From NCBI GenBank assembly GCA_934402515.1, contig CAKRTZ010000011.1, positions 1 through 51,709 of the forward strand: DNA of 51,709 nt, given 5' to 3'. This stretch comes from an uncultured Lachnospiraceae bacterium. Its GTDB lineage: Bacteria; Bacillota; Clostridia; Lachnospirales; Lachnospiraceae. A program made the position numbers and the translations under genes. Position 1 is the stretch's first letter; every line of letters begins with the position of its first letter. The notes under the pieces were generated by a model that worked only from the letters and a program-made list of their open reading frames with translations, was not told the DNA's origin and ran no database searches. Shown here piece by piece: positions 31,742 through 40,297 of the stretch.

Positions 31742-34090
31742 CTAGATAAACAAGCTGCCAACCAAATGTACCAGCAATGCCATAATCCATGCAATAACAC
31801 ATTGATTGACCACAACTCCAAAGGCCCACTTTGCTCCCAGTTCTCTCTTTACAGAAGCGATTGCTGCCACGCAGGGTGTATACAGCAGGCAGAATACCAA
31901 CAATGCAAGAGCAGTCAGCGGAGTCAGTACGGTTTGAAGTGCCTGCGTACTTCCAAACAGTATTGTCAATGTGCTGACCACGCTTTCCTTTGCCATAAAT
32001 CCAGTAATCAATGCGGTGGAAATCCGCCAGTCTCCAAATCCGAGAGGTTTGAAAACAGGTGCTATGAAACTGGAAATTACTGCTAAAATACTGTTTTGGG
32101 AATCCGTCACAATGTTTAAATGGGTATCAAAAGTCTGTAAAAACCAGATTACAATGGTTGCCACAAAAATAATAGTAAATGCTTTTTGTAAGAAATCCTT
32201 GGCTTTCTCCCAGAGAAGCTGACCTACATTTTTGACCCCGGGGAGACGGTAATTGGGCAGTTCCATGACAAAGGGTACTGCCTCTCCTTTAAACAGAGTT
32301 CCCCGCATCAGACATGCCACTAAAATACCTACCAGAATTCCGGTAAAATACAGTCCTACCATCACCAACGCCCGATGCTCCGGGAAAAATGCTGCTGTAA
32401 AAAATGCATAGATCGGAAGTTTCGCAGAACAGCTCATATAGGGAGTCAGCATAATGGTCATCTTACGATCCCTCTCTGACGGAAGCGTTCTGCTGGCCAT
32501 AACACCCGGCACACTGCATCCAAAACCGATCAACATGGGCACAATACTTCGTCCTGACAAACCGATGCGCCGCAGCAATTTATCCATCACAAAAGCAATA
32601 CGCGCCATGTAACCACTGTCCTCCAATAGGGACAGGAAGAAAAACAGGGTCACAATGATGGGCAGAAAGCTGAGTACACTGCCTACACCATTAAAAATAC
32701 CATCGATAATCAGGGAATGCAGTACTCCATTGACATGAGCCGTGGATAACATCTGATCCACCAGTCCCGTAAATGCTTCAATTCCTTTTTCCAAAAGATT
32801 AGATAAGAAGGCACCGATTACATTGAAGGTCAGGAAAAATACCAATGCCATAATCACAACAAAGGAGGGAATTGCCGTATACTTTCCCGTAAGGATCCGG
32901 TCAATTTTTTCACTGCGGATATGTTCTTTGCTTTCCCTTGGTTTCACCACAGTCTCCCTGCAGACCTTTGTGATAAATTGGTATCGCATATCCGCAATGG
33001 CAGCTGCCCGATCCATCCCCCGCTCTTTTTCCATCTGACAGATGATATGTTCCAGGGCTTCCTTCTCATTATCGTCCAGATTCAGGCGATCCAGAATCAT
33101 GGTGTCCCCCTCTGCCAGCTTTGCTGCCGCAAAACGGATGGGAATTTCCGCCTTTTGCGCATGATCTTCAATTAAATGCATAATACTGTGCAGACACCGG
33201 TGAACCGCTCCTCCGTGATCCTCTGCATCACAAAAATCCTGTCTTGCAGGAGGCTCCTGGTACTTCGCCACGTGAATCGCATGATCCACCAACTCATCAA
33301 TTCCTTCATTTTTTGCGGCTGAAATTGGCACTACCGGAATTCCCAGCATATTTTCCATCTCATTGATACGAATGGAACCACCATTTCCACGTACTTCATC
33401 CATCATATTTAATGCCAGTACCATGGGAATGTCCAGTTCCATTAGCTGCATGGTCAGATAAAGATTTCTTTCAATGTTGGTAGCATCTACAATATCAATG
33501 ATTCCCTTGGGATGCTGATCTAACACAAACTGTCTGGTCACCACCTCTTCGCTGGAATAGGGGGACATGGAGTAAATACCAGGCAGGTCTGTTACCAATG
33601 TATTTTTGTAACCACGAATTGCTCCGTCCTTGCGATCTACCGTCACTCCCGGGAAATTACCCACGTGCTGATTGGAACCTGTCAGCTGATTGAACAGCGT
33701 GGTCTTCCCACAGTTCTGGTTTCCTGCCAGGGCAAAGGTAAGCAGTTCACTGTCCGGCAGGGGATTTTCATGCTCTTTATCATGATAAATACCACCTTCT
33801 CCCAAGCCCAGATGTTCCGTCTGTTTTGCACTTTTCCTGGGTACTGCCTCCTCCTTTTCAGGGTCCCGGATATTCTGAATTTCAATTTTTTCCGCATCCG
33901 CCAGACGAAGAGTCAACTCATAGCTATGTACCCGCACTTCCACCGGGTCACCCATGGGTGCATATTTCACCATGGTCACCGTTCCCCATGGGATAATGCC
34001 CATATCCAGAAAGTGCTGGCGCAGTTCTCCTTCGCCTCCCACTACGGTTACTGTTGCTGTTTTTCCAATCGGTAAGTCTTTTAAAGTCAT
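31742..34090 (-). CDS. feoB: FeoA-FeoB fusion, ferrous iron transporter
   Basis: The 782 residues begin with a FeoA SH3-like domain (1-~75, LKDLPIGKTATVTVVGGEGE). A FeoB GTPase domain (~112-280) follows, with G1 GNQNCGKTTLFNQLTG, G3 DLPGIYS and G4 NMMDEVRGN. After a helical insert, 9-11 TM segments (~400-780) include the gate motifs (SGRSIVPMLIGFGCSVPGVM and FMAKESVVSTL). FeoB imports Fe2+ under anoxic conditions; FeoA usually assists as a separate protein and here is fused. It starts 15 bp after trpD, so it is very likely read from the same transcript. Confidence 0.95.
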   Translation of the reverse strand: MTLKDLPIGKTATVTVVGGEGELRQHFLDMGIIPWGTVTMVKYAPMGDPVEVRVHSYELTLRLADAEKIEIQNIRDPEKEEAVPRKSAKQTEHLGLGEGGIYHDKEHENPLPDSELLTFALAGNQNCGKTTLFNQLTGSNQHVGNFPGVTVDRKDGAIRGYKNTLVTDLPGIYSMSPYSSEEVVTRQFVLDQHPKGIIDIVDATNIERNLYLTMQLMELDIPMVLALNMMDEVRGNGGSIRINEMENMLGIPVVPISAAKNEGIDELVDHAIHVAKYQEPPARQDFCDAEDHGGAVHRCLHSIMHLIEDHAQKAEIPIRFAAAKLAEGDTMILDRLNLDDNEKEALEHIICQMEKERGMDRAAAIADMRYQFITKVCRETVVKPRESKEHIRSEKIDRILTGKYTAIPSFVVIMALVFFLTFNVIGAFLSNLLEKGIEAFTGLVDQMLSTAHVNGVLHSLIIDGIFNGVGSVLSFLPIIVTLFFFLSLLEDSGYMARIAFVMDKLLRRIGLSGRSIVPMLIGFGCSVPGVMASRTLPSERDRKMTIMLTPYMSCSAKLPIYAFFTAAFFPEHRALVMVGLYFTGILVGILVACLMRGTLFKGEAVPFVMELPNYRLPGVKNVGQLLWEKAKDFLQKAFTIIFVATIVIWFLQTFDTHLNIVTDSQNSILAVISSFIAPVFKPLGFGDWRISTALITGFMAKESVVSTLTILFGSTQALQTVLTPLTALALLVFCLLYTPCVAAIASVKRELGAKWAFGVVVNQCVIAWIMALLVHLVGSLFI

Positions 34091-34105
34091 CGCTTTTTTC
34101 TCTTT

Positions 34106-35119
34106 TTATAATTGATTTGAATATTGAATAAATTCCTTTAATTTCGCATATGCCTTTCCACTGTCAATCAGCGCCTCTGCCATGCGGACACCTTCCTCCA
34201 GGGAAGATGCCTTCTCTGCTACATACAGACCAGCTCCCGCATTCATTACCACTGCCTGACGTTTCGGGCCACGATCTTCACCTTTTAAGATTGCTAAAGT
34301 GATCGCCGCATTTTCCGCAGGGGTTCCTCCTACCAGTTCCTCTTTCGTACATCTGGTAAATCCGAAATCTTCCGGTTTGATCATGTAATTCGTGTAAGTT
34401 CCATTGTGCACTTCGCATACTTTCGTATCTGCGCTCATGGAGATCTCGTCCAGTTTGTCCATGCCATATACCACCATGGCACTCTTAACTCCCAGATTTG
34501 CCAGAACTCTCGCCAGCGGTTCTACCAGCTCTGCATCATAGACTCCCATTACCTGCATGGTTGCTCCTGCCGGATTTGCCAGGGGCCCCAGAATATTAAA
34601 AATTGTACGGATACCAAGTTCTTTCCGAACCGGTCCCACAAAACGCATTGCCGTGTGATATTTCTGGGCAAACAGGAAACAGATTCCGATTTTGTACAAA
34701 AGTTCTGTGCTCTGCGCCGGTGCCAGATCTATGTTCACGCCTAGTGCTTCCAGACAATCAGCTGCTCCGGATTTAGAACTTGCGGCACGGTTTCCGTGTT
34801 TCGCCACCGGTACTCCGCCTGCAGCAATCACAATAGAGGCTGTGGTGGATATATTAAAGGAATTTGCTCCGTCTCCACCGGTTCCCACGATTTCCAGTAC
34901 ATCCATTTCATGCAGCAGTCGTGTGCAATGATTACGCATTTCTTCCGCTGATCCTGTGATTTCCTCAATGGTCTCCCCCTTCATGGCAAGTGCGGTCAGA
35001 TAGGCGCTTTTCTGTACATCGCTTGCTTCCCCGCTCATGATTTCATCCATGACTGCCTTTGCCATCTCGTAACCGATGTCCTGTTTCTGGCTGAGTTTCA
35101 TAATAGCTTCTTTGATCAT
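34106..35119 (-). CDS. trpD: Anthranilate phosphoribosyltransferase
   Basis: This 337-residue enzyme joins PRPP and anthranilate in tryptophan synthesis. The signature segments are EIVGTGGDGANSFNISTTAS, VAKHGNRAASSKSGAADCLE, RTIFNILGPLANPAG and YGMDKLDEISMS. No other trp biosynthesis gene is in the window, so trpD is detached from a trp operon here. The ATG has GGAGG 7 bases upstream, inside one copy of an 18-bp repeat. It is the first gene after a T-box with UGG specifier. Confidence 0.93.
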   Translation of the reverse strand: MIKEAIMKLSQKQDIGYEMAKAVMDEIMSGEASDVQKSAYLTALAMKGETIEEITGSAEEMRNHCTRLLHEMDVLEIVGTGGDGANSFNISTTASIVIAAGGVPVAKHGNRAASSKSGAADCLEALGVNIDLAPAQSTELLYKIGICFLFAQKYHTAMRFVGPVRKELGIRTIFNILGPLANPAGATMQVMGVYDAELVEPLARVLANLGVKSAMVVYGMDKLDEISMSADTKVCEVHNGTYTNYMIKPEDFGFTRCTKEELVGGTPAENAAITLAILKGEDRGPKRQAVVMNAGAGLYVAEKASSLEEGVRMAEALIDSGKAYAKLKEFIQYSNQL

Positions 35120-35124
35120 AGCAA

Positions 35125-35194
35125 TCCTCCTTGTTTTCCGAAGGAAAATGTGAGTTCTCTGACGAACAGAGGATTTTCCTCCTTGTTTTCCGAA
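35125..35194 (-). repeat. 18-bp direct repeats flanking a hairpin between T-box and trpD
   Basis: The same 18 bases (TCCTCCTTGTTTTCCGAA on the plus strand) occur at 35125-35142 and 35177-35194. Between them AGGAAAAT...ATTTTCCT with inner CTCTG/CAGAG can form a hairpin. Only the copy next to trpD serves as its Shine-Dalgarno; the other has a GGAGG with no start codon. Confidence 0.55.
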
Positions 35195-35218
35195 TCAGGG
35201 GCTACTATTCTCTATATG

Positions 35219-35257
35219 AAAAAACGCCCCTGACAAAATAAAGTTTTGTCAAGGACG
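35219..35257 (-). terminator. T-box regulated terminator
   Basis: On the minus strand CGTCCTTGACAAAA pairs with TTTTGTCAGGGGCG over 14 bp (three G-U), followed by TTTTTTC. Pairing of the T-box bulge with uncharged tRNA would prevent it from forming. Confidence 0.8.
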
Positions 35258-35500
35258 AGTGAAATCTATTACCCGCGGTGCCACCTTGCTTCACGATCTG
35301 ATCGTGCTCTTTTAAGATACTAACATATCCCGGACAACTAACGTGTGCCTGACGTCGCAGCATACTGGAGCATTACATCTTTCCTCTGCGCCCTCCGTGG
35401 TCCATTTAGCAAACTGCGTTCCACCCGGCTCTCACCTACCCGGATTCTCTGTGCGTGCACATTAACTGTTATCTCCACATCATTGGTTTTGGCTCAATAT
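35258..35500 (-). ncRNA. T-box riboswitch with tryptophan specifier
   Basis: On the minus strand the leader shows Stem I (base GTGG/CCAC), an apical region GTAGGTGAGAGCC, specifier UGG (35402-35404) followed by the usual A, and the T-box AAGGTGGCACCGCGG (about 35273-35287). The variable T-box base is C, matching discriminator G73 of tRNA-Trp. Specifier, discriminator match and downstream trpD/trpS all agree. It is a transcription-attenuation type, followed directly by its terminator. Confidence 0.9.
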
Positions 35501-35513
35501 TCAGTTACTATGT

Positions 35514-35542
35514 ATTTTAATCCCACCATATAAAAATTTCAA
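35514..35542 (-). promoter_or_regulatory. Promoter of the trpD T-box transcript
   Basis: TTGAAA (35537-35542) and TAAAAT (35514-35519) on the minus strand, 17 bases apart, place the start about 35507, just before Stem I of the T-box. Confidence 0.6.
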
Positions 35543-35578
35543 GTAGAAATTTTATACGCAAATTACCAAAAATTTTGC

Positions 35579-35607
35579 TGGACAGAACTTAAAAGTTATT
35601 ATATACT
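35579..35607 (+). promoter_or_regulatory. Promoter of tRNA-Leu
   Basis: TGGACA (35579-35584) and TATACT (35602-35607) are spaced by 17 bases, 23 bases before the mature tRNA 5' end. Confidence 0.55.
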
Positions 35608-35629
35608 AGGTTCTGTTAGCAAACTAAAC

Positions 35630-35712
35630 GCCGGCGTGTCGGAATGGCAGACGAGGCAGACTCAAAATCTGTTGATGGCAACATCGTGTGGGTTCAAGTC
35701 CCACCACCGGCA
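35630..35712 (+). tRNA. tRNA-Leu (anticodon CAA)
   Basis: This is an 83-base class II tRNA: D arm; anticodon stem CAGA/TCTG with loop CTCAAAA giving CAA (reads UUG); long variable arm (TTGATGGCAACATC); T arm GTGGG-TTCAAGT-CCCAC; discriminator A73 as expected for Leu. The acceptor stem GCCGGCG/CACCGGC has one C-A mismatch at pair 6-67. CCA is not encoded. It is a single gene with its own promoter and terminator. Confidence 0.93.
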
Positions 35713-35716
35713 TTAA

Positions 35717-35752
35717 AAAAACAGGTAAACAAATTGTTTACCTGTTTTTTTT
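35717..35752. terminator. Bidirectional terminator of tRNA-Leu and the MATE gene
   Basis: ACAGGTAAAC (35721-35730) pairs with GTTTACCTGT (35736-35745), flanked by A-runs on the left and T-runs on the right. It works for the tRNA rightward and for the MATE gene leftward. Confidence 0.8.
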
Positions 35753-37112
35753 ACTTTTGCTCCAGTTTTCGATACTGCCTGTAGAATAAGGTTGCCGTTG
35801 TGCTGACTGCAATCAAATCTGCCACTGGCTCCGCCAGGAAAACTGCCATTACTTTGTCAGCGAATATACACGGTAAAATGTAAATCAGCGGAATCAACAG
35901 AATTACCTTTCGCAGCATAGCAAGAAAGGCAGATGTCTTGGCATTGCCCAAAGCAATAAAAGTCTGCTGACAGGCAATCTGAATACCAAAGATCAGACTC
36001 ATGGCCATATAAATCCGCATGGCCCATTTACTGAAATCCATTAGCTGGGCATCTGCGGTAAAAATTCCTATAAATAACTGTGGTGCGAACATACTGATAG
36101 ACCAAATGATCGTAGTAAACAAAACACAGCTGACCAGTGTCAGTTTAAAACAGTCCTTCACACGCTTCATTTTTCCGGCTCCATAGTTAAAACCGATAAT
36201 CGGTTGTGCCCCCTGTGTCAGTCCTTGAATCGGCAGCATGGAAAACTGCATCACGCTTCCCAGAATCGTCATGGCTCCCACCGCAATATCACCACCATAT
36301 TTTAACAGACTGGTGTTAAAACAAATATTTAAGATGCTCTCCGTAAACTGCATCACAAAGGGAGCAAATCCCAGTCCAATACAAGGCAGGATTGTGGCCG
36401 CTTTTAATTTCATATATCTGGTCTGCAGCTGCAAAGATGGTTTTCTTCCGGTAAGGAAATGCAAAATCCAGATGCAGGATATCGCCTGGGATAAAATGGT
36501 TGCCAATGCGGCTCCCTGTACTCCCATATGGAATCCAAAGATAAATACAGGATCTAGGATGATGTTGCACACAGCTCCGATTGCAACAGTCGCCATACCG
36601 ATTGGGGCATATCCCTGGGCATTGATAAAGGCATTAAGCCCCAGTGCCAGCTGAACAAAGATTGTTCCCAACGAGTAAATCTGCACATAAGCCCAGGCAT
36701 AAGTGATCGTATTGTCACTTGCCCCAAACAGTAACAGAATTTCCCGTCCAAACAGCTGCACAGCCAGTGTCAGCACAATGGCTGTAATGATCAACATGGA
36801 AGCACAGTTTCCAAGAATCCGCTGTGCTTCCTCTCTGTCACCTTTTCCCATCATAATGGAAGCACGGGGTGCACCTCCCATGCTTACCAGTGCTGCAAAA
36901 GCAGAAATTGCCATGATCACCGGCATGGTCACCCCAACGCCGGTGAGGGCTGCCGGACCCACCTCATTGATATGTCCGATGTACATGCGATCCACCAGAT
37001 TGTACAACAGATTGATCACCTGTGCCATAATCGCCGGCAATGCCAGTTTAAACAGCAGTCCTCCAATTTTATCATTTCCTAAATCCGTTTCCCTTGTCTG
37101 CTGTCTACTCAT
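35751..37112 (-). CDS. MATE family efflux transporter
   Basis: This 453-residue membrane protein has 12 predicted TM segments in two MatE repeats. It opens GGLLFKLALPAIMAQVINLL and YNLVDRMYIGHI, with VGVTMPVIMAISAFAALVSMGGA in the first half and MLPIQGLTQGAQPIIGFNYGAGK in the second. The family exports drugs or metabolites using Na+ or H+ gradients; the substrate cannot be told. It starts 7 bp after lysA, so the two share a transcript. Confidence 0.92.
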   Translation of the reverse strand: MSRQQTRETDLGNDKIGGLLFKLALPAIMAQVINLLYNLVDRMYIGHINEVGPAALTGVGVTMPVIMAISAFAALVSMGGAPRASIMMGKGDREEAQRILGNCASMLIITAIVLTLAVQLFGREILLLFGASDNTITYAWAYVQIYSLGTIFVQLALGLNAFINAQGYAPIGMATVAIGAVCNIILDPVFIFGFHMGVQGAALATILSQAISCIWILHFLTGRKPSLQLQTRYMKLKAATILPCIGLGFAPFVMQFTESILNICFNTSLLKYGGDIAVGAMTILGSVMQFSMLPIQGLTQGAQPIIGFNYGAGKMKRVKDCFKLTLVSCVLFTTIIWSISMFAPQLFIGIFTADAQLMDFSKWAMRIYMAMSLIFGIQIACQQTFIALGNAKTSAFLAMLRKVILLIPLIYILPCIFADKVMAVFLAEPVADLIAVSTTATLFYRQYRKLEQK

Positions 37113-37119
37113 TTCTTAC

Positions 37120-38394
37120 TTAAAATCCCATCTTTTTATAAATTTCAAATCCATCCAGTGTTGCAAAATAATCCTTCGGTGTTTCGGCGCGACGGATCAG
37201 CTTCACTTCTCCGTCTTCCTGTAACAGAAGCTCTGCACACTTTAATTTGCCGTTATAATTATATCCCATGGAATATCCGTGAGCTCCTGCATCATGAATA
37301 AACAGATAGTCCCCCATATCAATCTTCGGCAGCATTCTGTCCACTGCAAATTTATCGCAGTTCTCACAGAGAGAACCAGTCACATCGTACATATGGTCAC
37401 AGGGTTCGTTTTCTTTTCCAAGAACCGTAATATGATGATATGCACCGTAAATAGCAGGACGCATCAGATTTACCGCACAGGCATCCACACCGATATACTC
37501 CTTGTACGTATGTTTCTCATGGATCGCCTTGGTGACAACCGCACCGTAAGGAGCCATCATGAAACGCCCCATCTCTGTATAAATTGCCACATCTCCCATT
37601 CCGGCGGGCTTTAAAATTTCATCATAAACCTTGTGTACTCCCGCACCGATCACACGGATATCGTTGGGTGTCTGATCCGGTTTATAAGCCACACCAACAC
37701 CACCGGAGAGATTGATGAAACGGATATCCACTCCCAGAGTCTCTTTTAATTCCACTGCCAGTTTAAATAGATCGCCTGCCAGCATGGGATAATATTCATT
37801 GGTAACGGTGTTGCTTGCCAGAAAGGCATGGATTCCAAAATGTTTTACCCCTTTCTGCTTCAGAATGCGAAATCCTTCAAATAACTGATCCCTGGTAAAA
37901 CCATACTTTGCATCGCCGGGGTTGTCCATAATTCCATTGCACACCTCGTACACACCGCCGGGATTGTAACGGCAGCTCATGGTCTCCGGAAAATCTCCAT
38001 TCCAGATCTGATCTACAAAATCAATATGGGTAAAATCATCCAGGTTGACAATGGCTCCGATTTCTTTTGCATAAGCATATTCCTCTGCCGGAGTATCATT
38101 GGAGGAAAACATAATGTCACTGCCTGCACAGCCCATGGCCTTGCTCAACATTAACTCTGTCATGGAAGAACAGTCACATCCGCTTCCATATTCTCTTAAG
38201 ATATCTATCAGGAAGGGATTGGGTGTGGCCTTCACCGCAAAATATTCTTTAAATCCGGGATTCCATGCAAAAGCTTCTTTTACTGCCTGGGCGTTTTCCC
38301 GAATTCCTTTTTCGTCATAAAGATAAAAAGGTGTGGGGTACTTCGCTGCAATTTTTTCTACCTGCTCTTTGGTTACGAATGGCTGTTTCTTCAT
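37120..38394 (-). CDS. lysA: Diaminopimelate decarboxylase
   Basis: This protein of about 424 residues is a fold type III PLP decarboxylase, making lysine from meso-DAP. PLP lysine is in EYFAVKATPNPFLIDIL, with CDCSSMTELMLS, NLSGGVGVAYKPDQTPND, SLCENCDKFAVDRMLP and DAGAHGYSMGYNYNGKL. The usual EPGR phosphate motif reads EMGRFMMAPYG, a mild deviation, so action on a related amino acid is not excluded. I chose the ATG at 38394 with GAGGAG upstream, giving MKKQPFVT; a 24-residue extension is not family-like. It has a strong promoter divergent from the DtxR-type gene. Confidence 0.87.
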   Translation of the reverse strand: MKKQPFVTKEQVEKIAAKYPTPFYLYDEKGIRENAQAVKEAFAWNPGFKEYFAVKATPNPFLIDILREYGSGCDCSSMTELMLSKAMGCAGSDIMFSSNDTPAEEYAYAKEIGAIVNLDDFTHIDFVDQIWNGDFPETMSCRYNPGGVYEVCNGIMDNPGDAKYGFTRDQLFEGFRILKQKGVKHFGIHAFLASNTVTNEYYPMLAGDLFKLAVELKETLGVDIRFINLSGGVGVAYKPDQTPNDIRVIGAGVHKVYDEILKPAGMGDVAIYTEMGRFMMAPYGAVVTKAIHEKHTYKEYIGVDACAVNLMRPAIYGAYHHITVLGKENEPCDHMYDVTGSLCENCDKFAVDRMLPKIDMGDYLFIHDAGAHGYSMGYNYNGKLKCAELLLQEDGEVKLIRRAETPKDYFATLDGFEIYKKMGF

Positions 38395-38437
38395 AAAGCT
38401 CCTCTTTTCTTTGTCTATTGGTTCAATATTCAAATAA

Positions 38438-38498
38438 AATATACACAAGCATAGTTTTTCTGTCAATATTTGAAAACCCTGAACTTTTGTGCTATACT
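38438..38498. promoter_or_regulatory. Back-to-back divergent promoters for lysA (-) and the DtxR-type regulator (+)
   Basis: Leftward, TTGACA (38461-38466), 17 bases, TATATT (38438-38443). Rightward, TTGAAA (38470-38475), 17 bases, TATACT (38493-38498). The two -35 elements are 3 bases apart. TCAATATT occurs at 38423-38430 and 38463-38470, bracketing the lysA -10, and may be a regulator half-site. Confidence 0.65.
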
Positions 38499-38525
38499 CA
38501 TTTTATAATTGAATCACTTTCTCAA

Positions 38526-38550
38526 CAAAACAGCATGTGTTTTACTGCTG
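38526..38550. repeat. 25-bp dispersed repeat, copy B
   Basis: This is identical except one base to 22413-22437. It lies in the leader of the DtxR-type gene, about 35 bases before its start codon. Confidence 0.5.
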
Positions 38551-38585
38551 AGTGAACAGTAACTATCGTATTGGAGGTCTCTTAC

Positions 38586-38966
38586 ATGGCTGTCAATGAA
38601 TCTGCCGAAAATTATTTGGAAACTATTTTAATATTGAGCAAAAAACTTCCCGTAGTACGTTCGGTGGATATTGCAACAGAACTTGGATTTAAAAAATCCA
38701 GTGTCAGCATTGCCATGAAGAACCTTCGTGAAAAAAATCATATCACCGTGACAGATGCCGGTTTTATCTATCTCACGGAGACAGGCCGCGAAATTGCTGA
38801 AATGATTTACGAACGTCACGAGTTTATCTCCTCCTGTCTGGAGAAATTAGGTGTTCCTGCTGACATTGCTGTAGAGGATGCCTGCAAAATTGAGCATGTC
38901 ATCAGCAAGGAGAGTTTCGAGGCAATCAAAAAATATGTCTCCGCGCATGCTTTCCAGGAAGTTTAA
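38586..38966 (+). CDS. DtxR/MntR-family metal-dependent regulator
   Basis: This protein of about 126 residues has an N-terminal winged helix (AENYLETILILSKKLPVVRSVDIATELGFKKSSVSIAMKNL) and a C-terminal dimerisation domain with family metal-site residues (EIAEMIYERHEFI; EDACKIEHVISKESFEAI). It is MntR-length, without an SH3 domain. Members sense Mn2+ or Fe2+ and repress uptake genes. The ATG at 38586 has TTGGAGG 8 bases upstream. It converges with the M14 peptidase gene (4-bp overlap of ends). Its target is unknown; feoAB at 31.7-34.1 kb would be a reasonable one. Confidence 0.88.
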   Translation: MAVNESAENYLETILILSKKLPVVRSVDIATELGFKKSSVSIAMKNLREKNHITVTDAGFIYLTETGREIAEMIYERHEFISSCLEKLGVPADIAVEDACKIEHVISKESFEAIKKYVSAHAFQEV

Positions 38967-40231
38967 ATCTGTGTCATTCCTCCGATGAGAATCTGAATAT
39001 TATCCTGATATATTGGCGGGAACTGGTTAAGGGGCAAAGGGCTCACACCAGTTCCCGTTTCTATTGTATATCCCGGTCTGTCATAATTTTGAATAAACCA
39101 GTCCTTATATCCGGCATAGCCCGATTGCGATGGAGTCTCCTCCACTGCATAACCGCTCACCTCTCCGAAATATCGGGCAATTTCCCTGGAACGGTAGGGT
39201 TCATAATCCAGATATTTCCAATAGATCACTTCCCCCTGGGTATGATAAGCCAGAATCAGGCGAAAATTATGTTCCCTGGTATAGTCATAGACAGCCCTGC
39301 TTTCCGGCGCCTCAAGCGGAACGGCTCCCACATAATCCCTGGGAGCAGGCGTTGTAAATCCTGCAGCAAATTTAATTTCTTTTGCATTCTCCCATCCTGC
39401 AGGGAACTGTAAATTCAAATCGATTCCTTCTATATTCGCCTTCCATCCATTGGGAAAGGGAATCTCCGGATAGTCCGCTGCAATTTCCTCTGCTGCCTGA
39501 AAAGCTTCCCCGCTGTCCAAAGTTCCATTCACCAGATCCACTCCATCCGGATTAACTAAAGGCATACAAAATAATTCATACTCTGCAAAGAGAAGCCGGG
39601 CACTATGTCCGTACAGACTTTTCCCACTGACCAGACTTTCTCCGTATTCTTCCAGGAAACGAAACAGCAGCGGAGTATTGATCCATTCATTGGCATGAAA
39701 ACTGGCATTATAAAAGACCTGCTTTCGCCCCTGTCCCATCCGGATCACCCACAGAGGCCTTCCCAATACACTCTGCCCCGCCTGTTCATAGCGGATAAAA
39801 GGATATCTCGCATGAAGTCCCTCCACAAGCCACTCTGCCAGTTGAGAAGAATAGGGAACCTGGGTGGGAACCAGTGGAAAGTCATAAGGCACCTTTACCA
39901 CTTCCCCCACAGGAAGAAACCGCCCCCGAAGATTGGGATTTGCAATCTGCAGGCTCACTGCTGAGGTTCCAAACCGATCTCCGATTCTCCAGAAGGTATC
40001 TCCCGGTTTCACTGTGTATTCTGTATAGCCCTTTAAATAAGGAATCAATTTTTCCCAAACAGAAATATCTACCCTGCATTCCCCCTGGGATTGCTCCAAA
40101 AAACTCCTCAATGCCAGACAGGTCTCCTCCCCGAATTTTCCATCCAGAGACACCTCCTGTCCCGCACGTCTCAACGCCAGCTGCAAATAAAACACCCAGG
40201 TTCCTCTATCTCCTAAAGACAATGTTTTCAT
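38963..40231 (-). CDS. M14 gamma-D-glutamyl-meso-DAP peptidase with PG-binding and LysM domains
   Basis: This 422-residue protein has a peptidoglycan-binding domain (1-~65, LSLGDRGTWVFYLQLALRRA), a LysM domain (~70-115, YTVKPGDTFWRIGDRFGTS) and a zinc carboxypeptidase domain (~130-420). Metal and catalytic residues are present: FHANEW (HxxE), AYHTQGEVIY (third ligand His) and YTIETGTG (general base Glu). It resembles Bacillus-group endopeptidase I, which cuts D-Glu-meso-DAP in cell-wall peptides. There is no signal peptide, so it may act on cytoplasmic muropeptides or be released in sporulation. It ends converging with the DtxR-type gene. Confidence 0.9.
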   Translation of the reverse strand: MKTLSLGDRGTWVFYLQLALRRAGQEVSLDGKFGEETCLALRSFLEQSQGECRVDISVWEKLIPYLKGYTEYTVKPGDTFWRIGDRFGTSAVSLQIANPNLRGRFLPVGEVVKVPYDFPLVPTQVPYSSQLAEWLVEGLHARYPFIRYEQAGQSVLGRPLWVIRMGQGRKQVFYNASFHANEWINTPLLFRFLEEYGESLVSGKSLYGHSARLLFAEYELFCMPLVNPDGVDLVNGTLDSGEAFQAAEEIAADYPEIPFPNGWKANIEGIDLNLQFPAGWENAKEIKFAAGFTTPAPRDYVGAVPLEAPESRAVYDYTREHNFRLILAYHTQGEVIYWKYLDYEPYRSREIARYFGEVSGYAVEETPSQSGYAGYKDWFIQNYDRPGYTIETGTGVSPLPLNQFPPIYQDNIQILIGGMTQI

Positions 40232-40297
40232 TTTTGCGTACTCCGTGTGCTCATGAATCCGTACTTACTATATGATACGCAAAAAACGACTTTCGGT

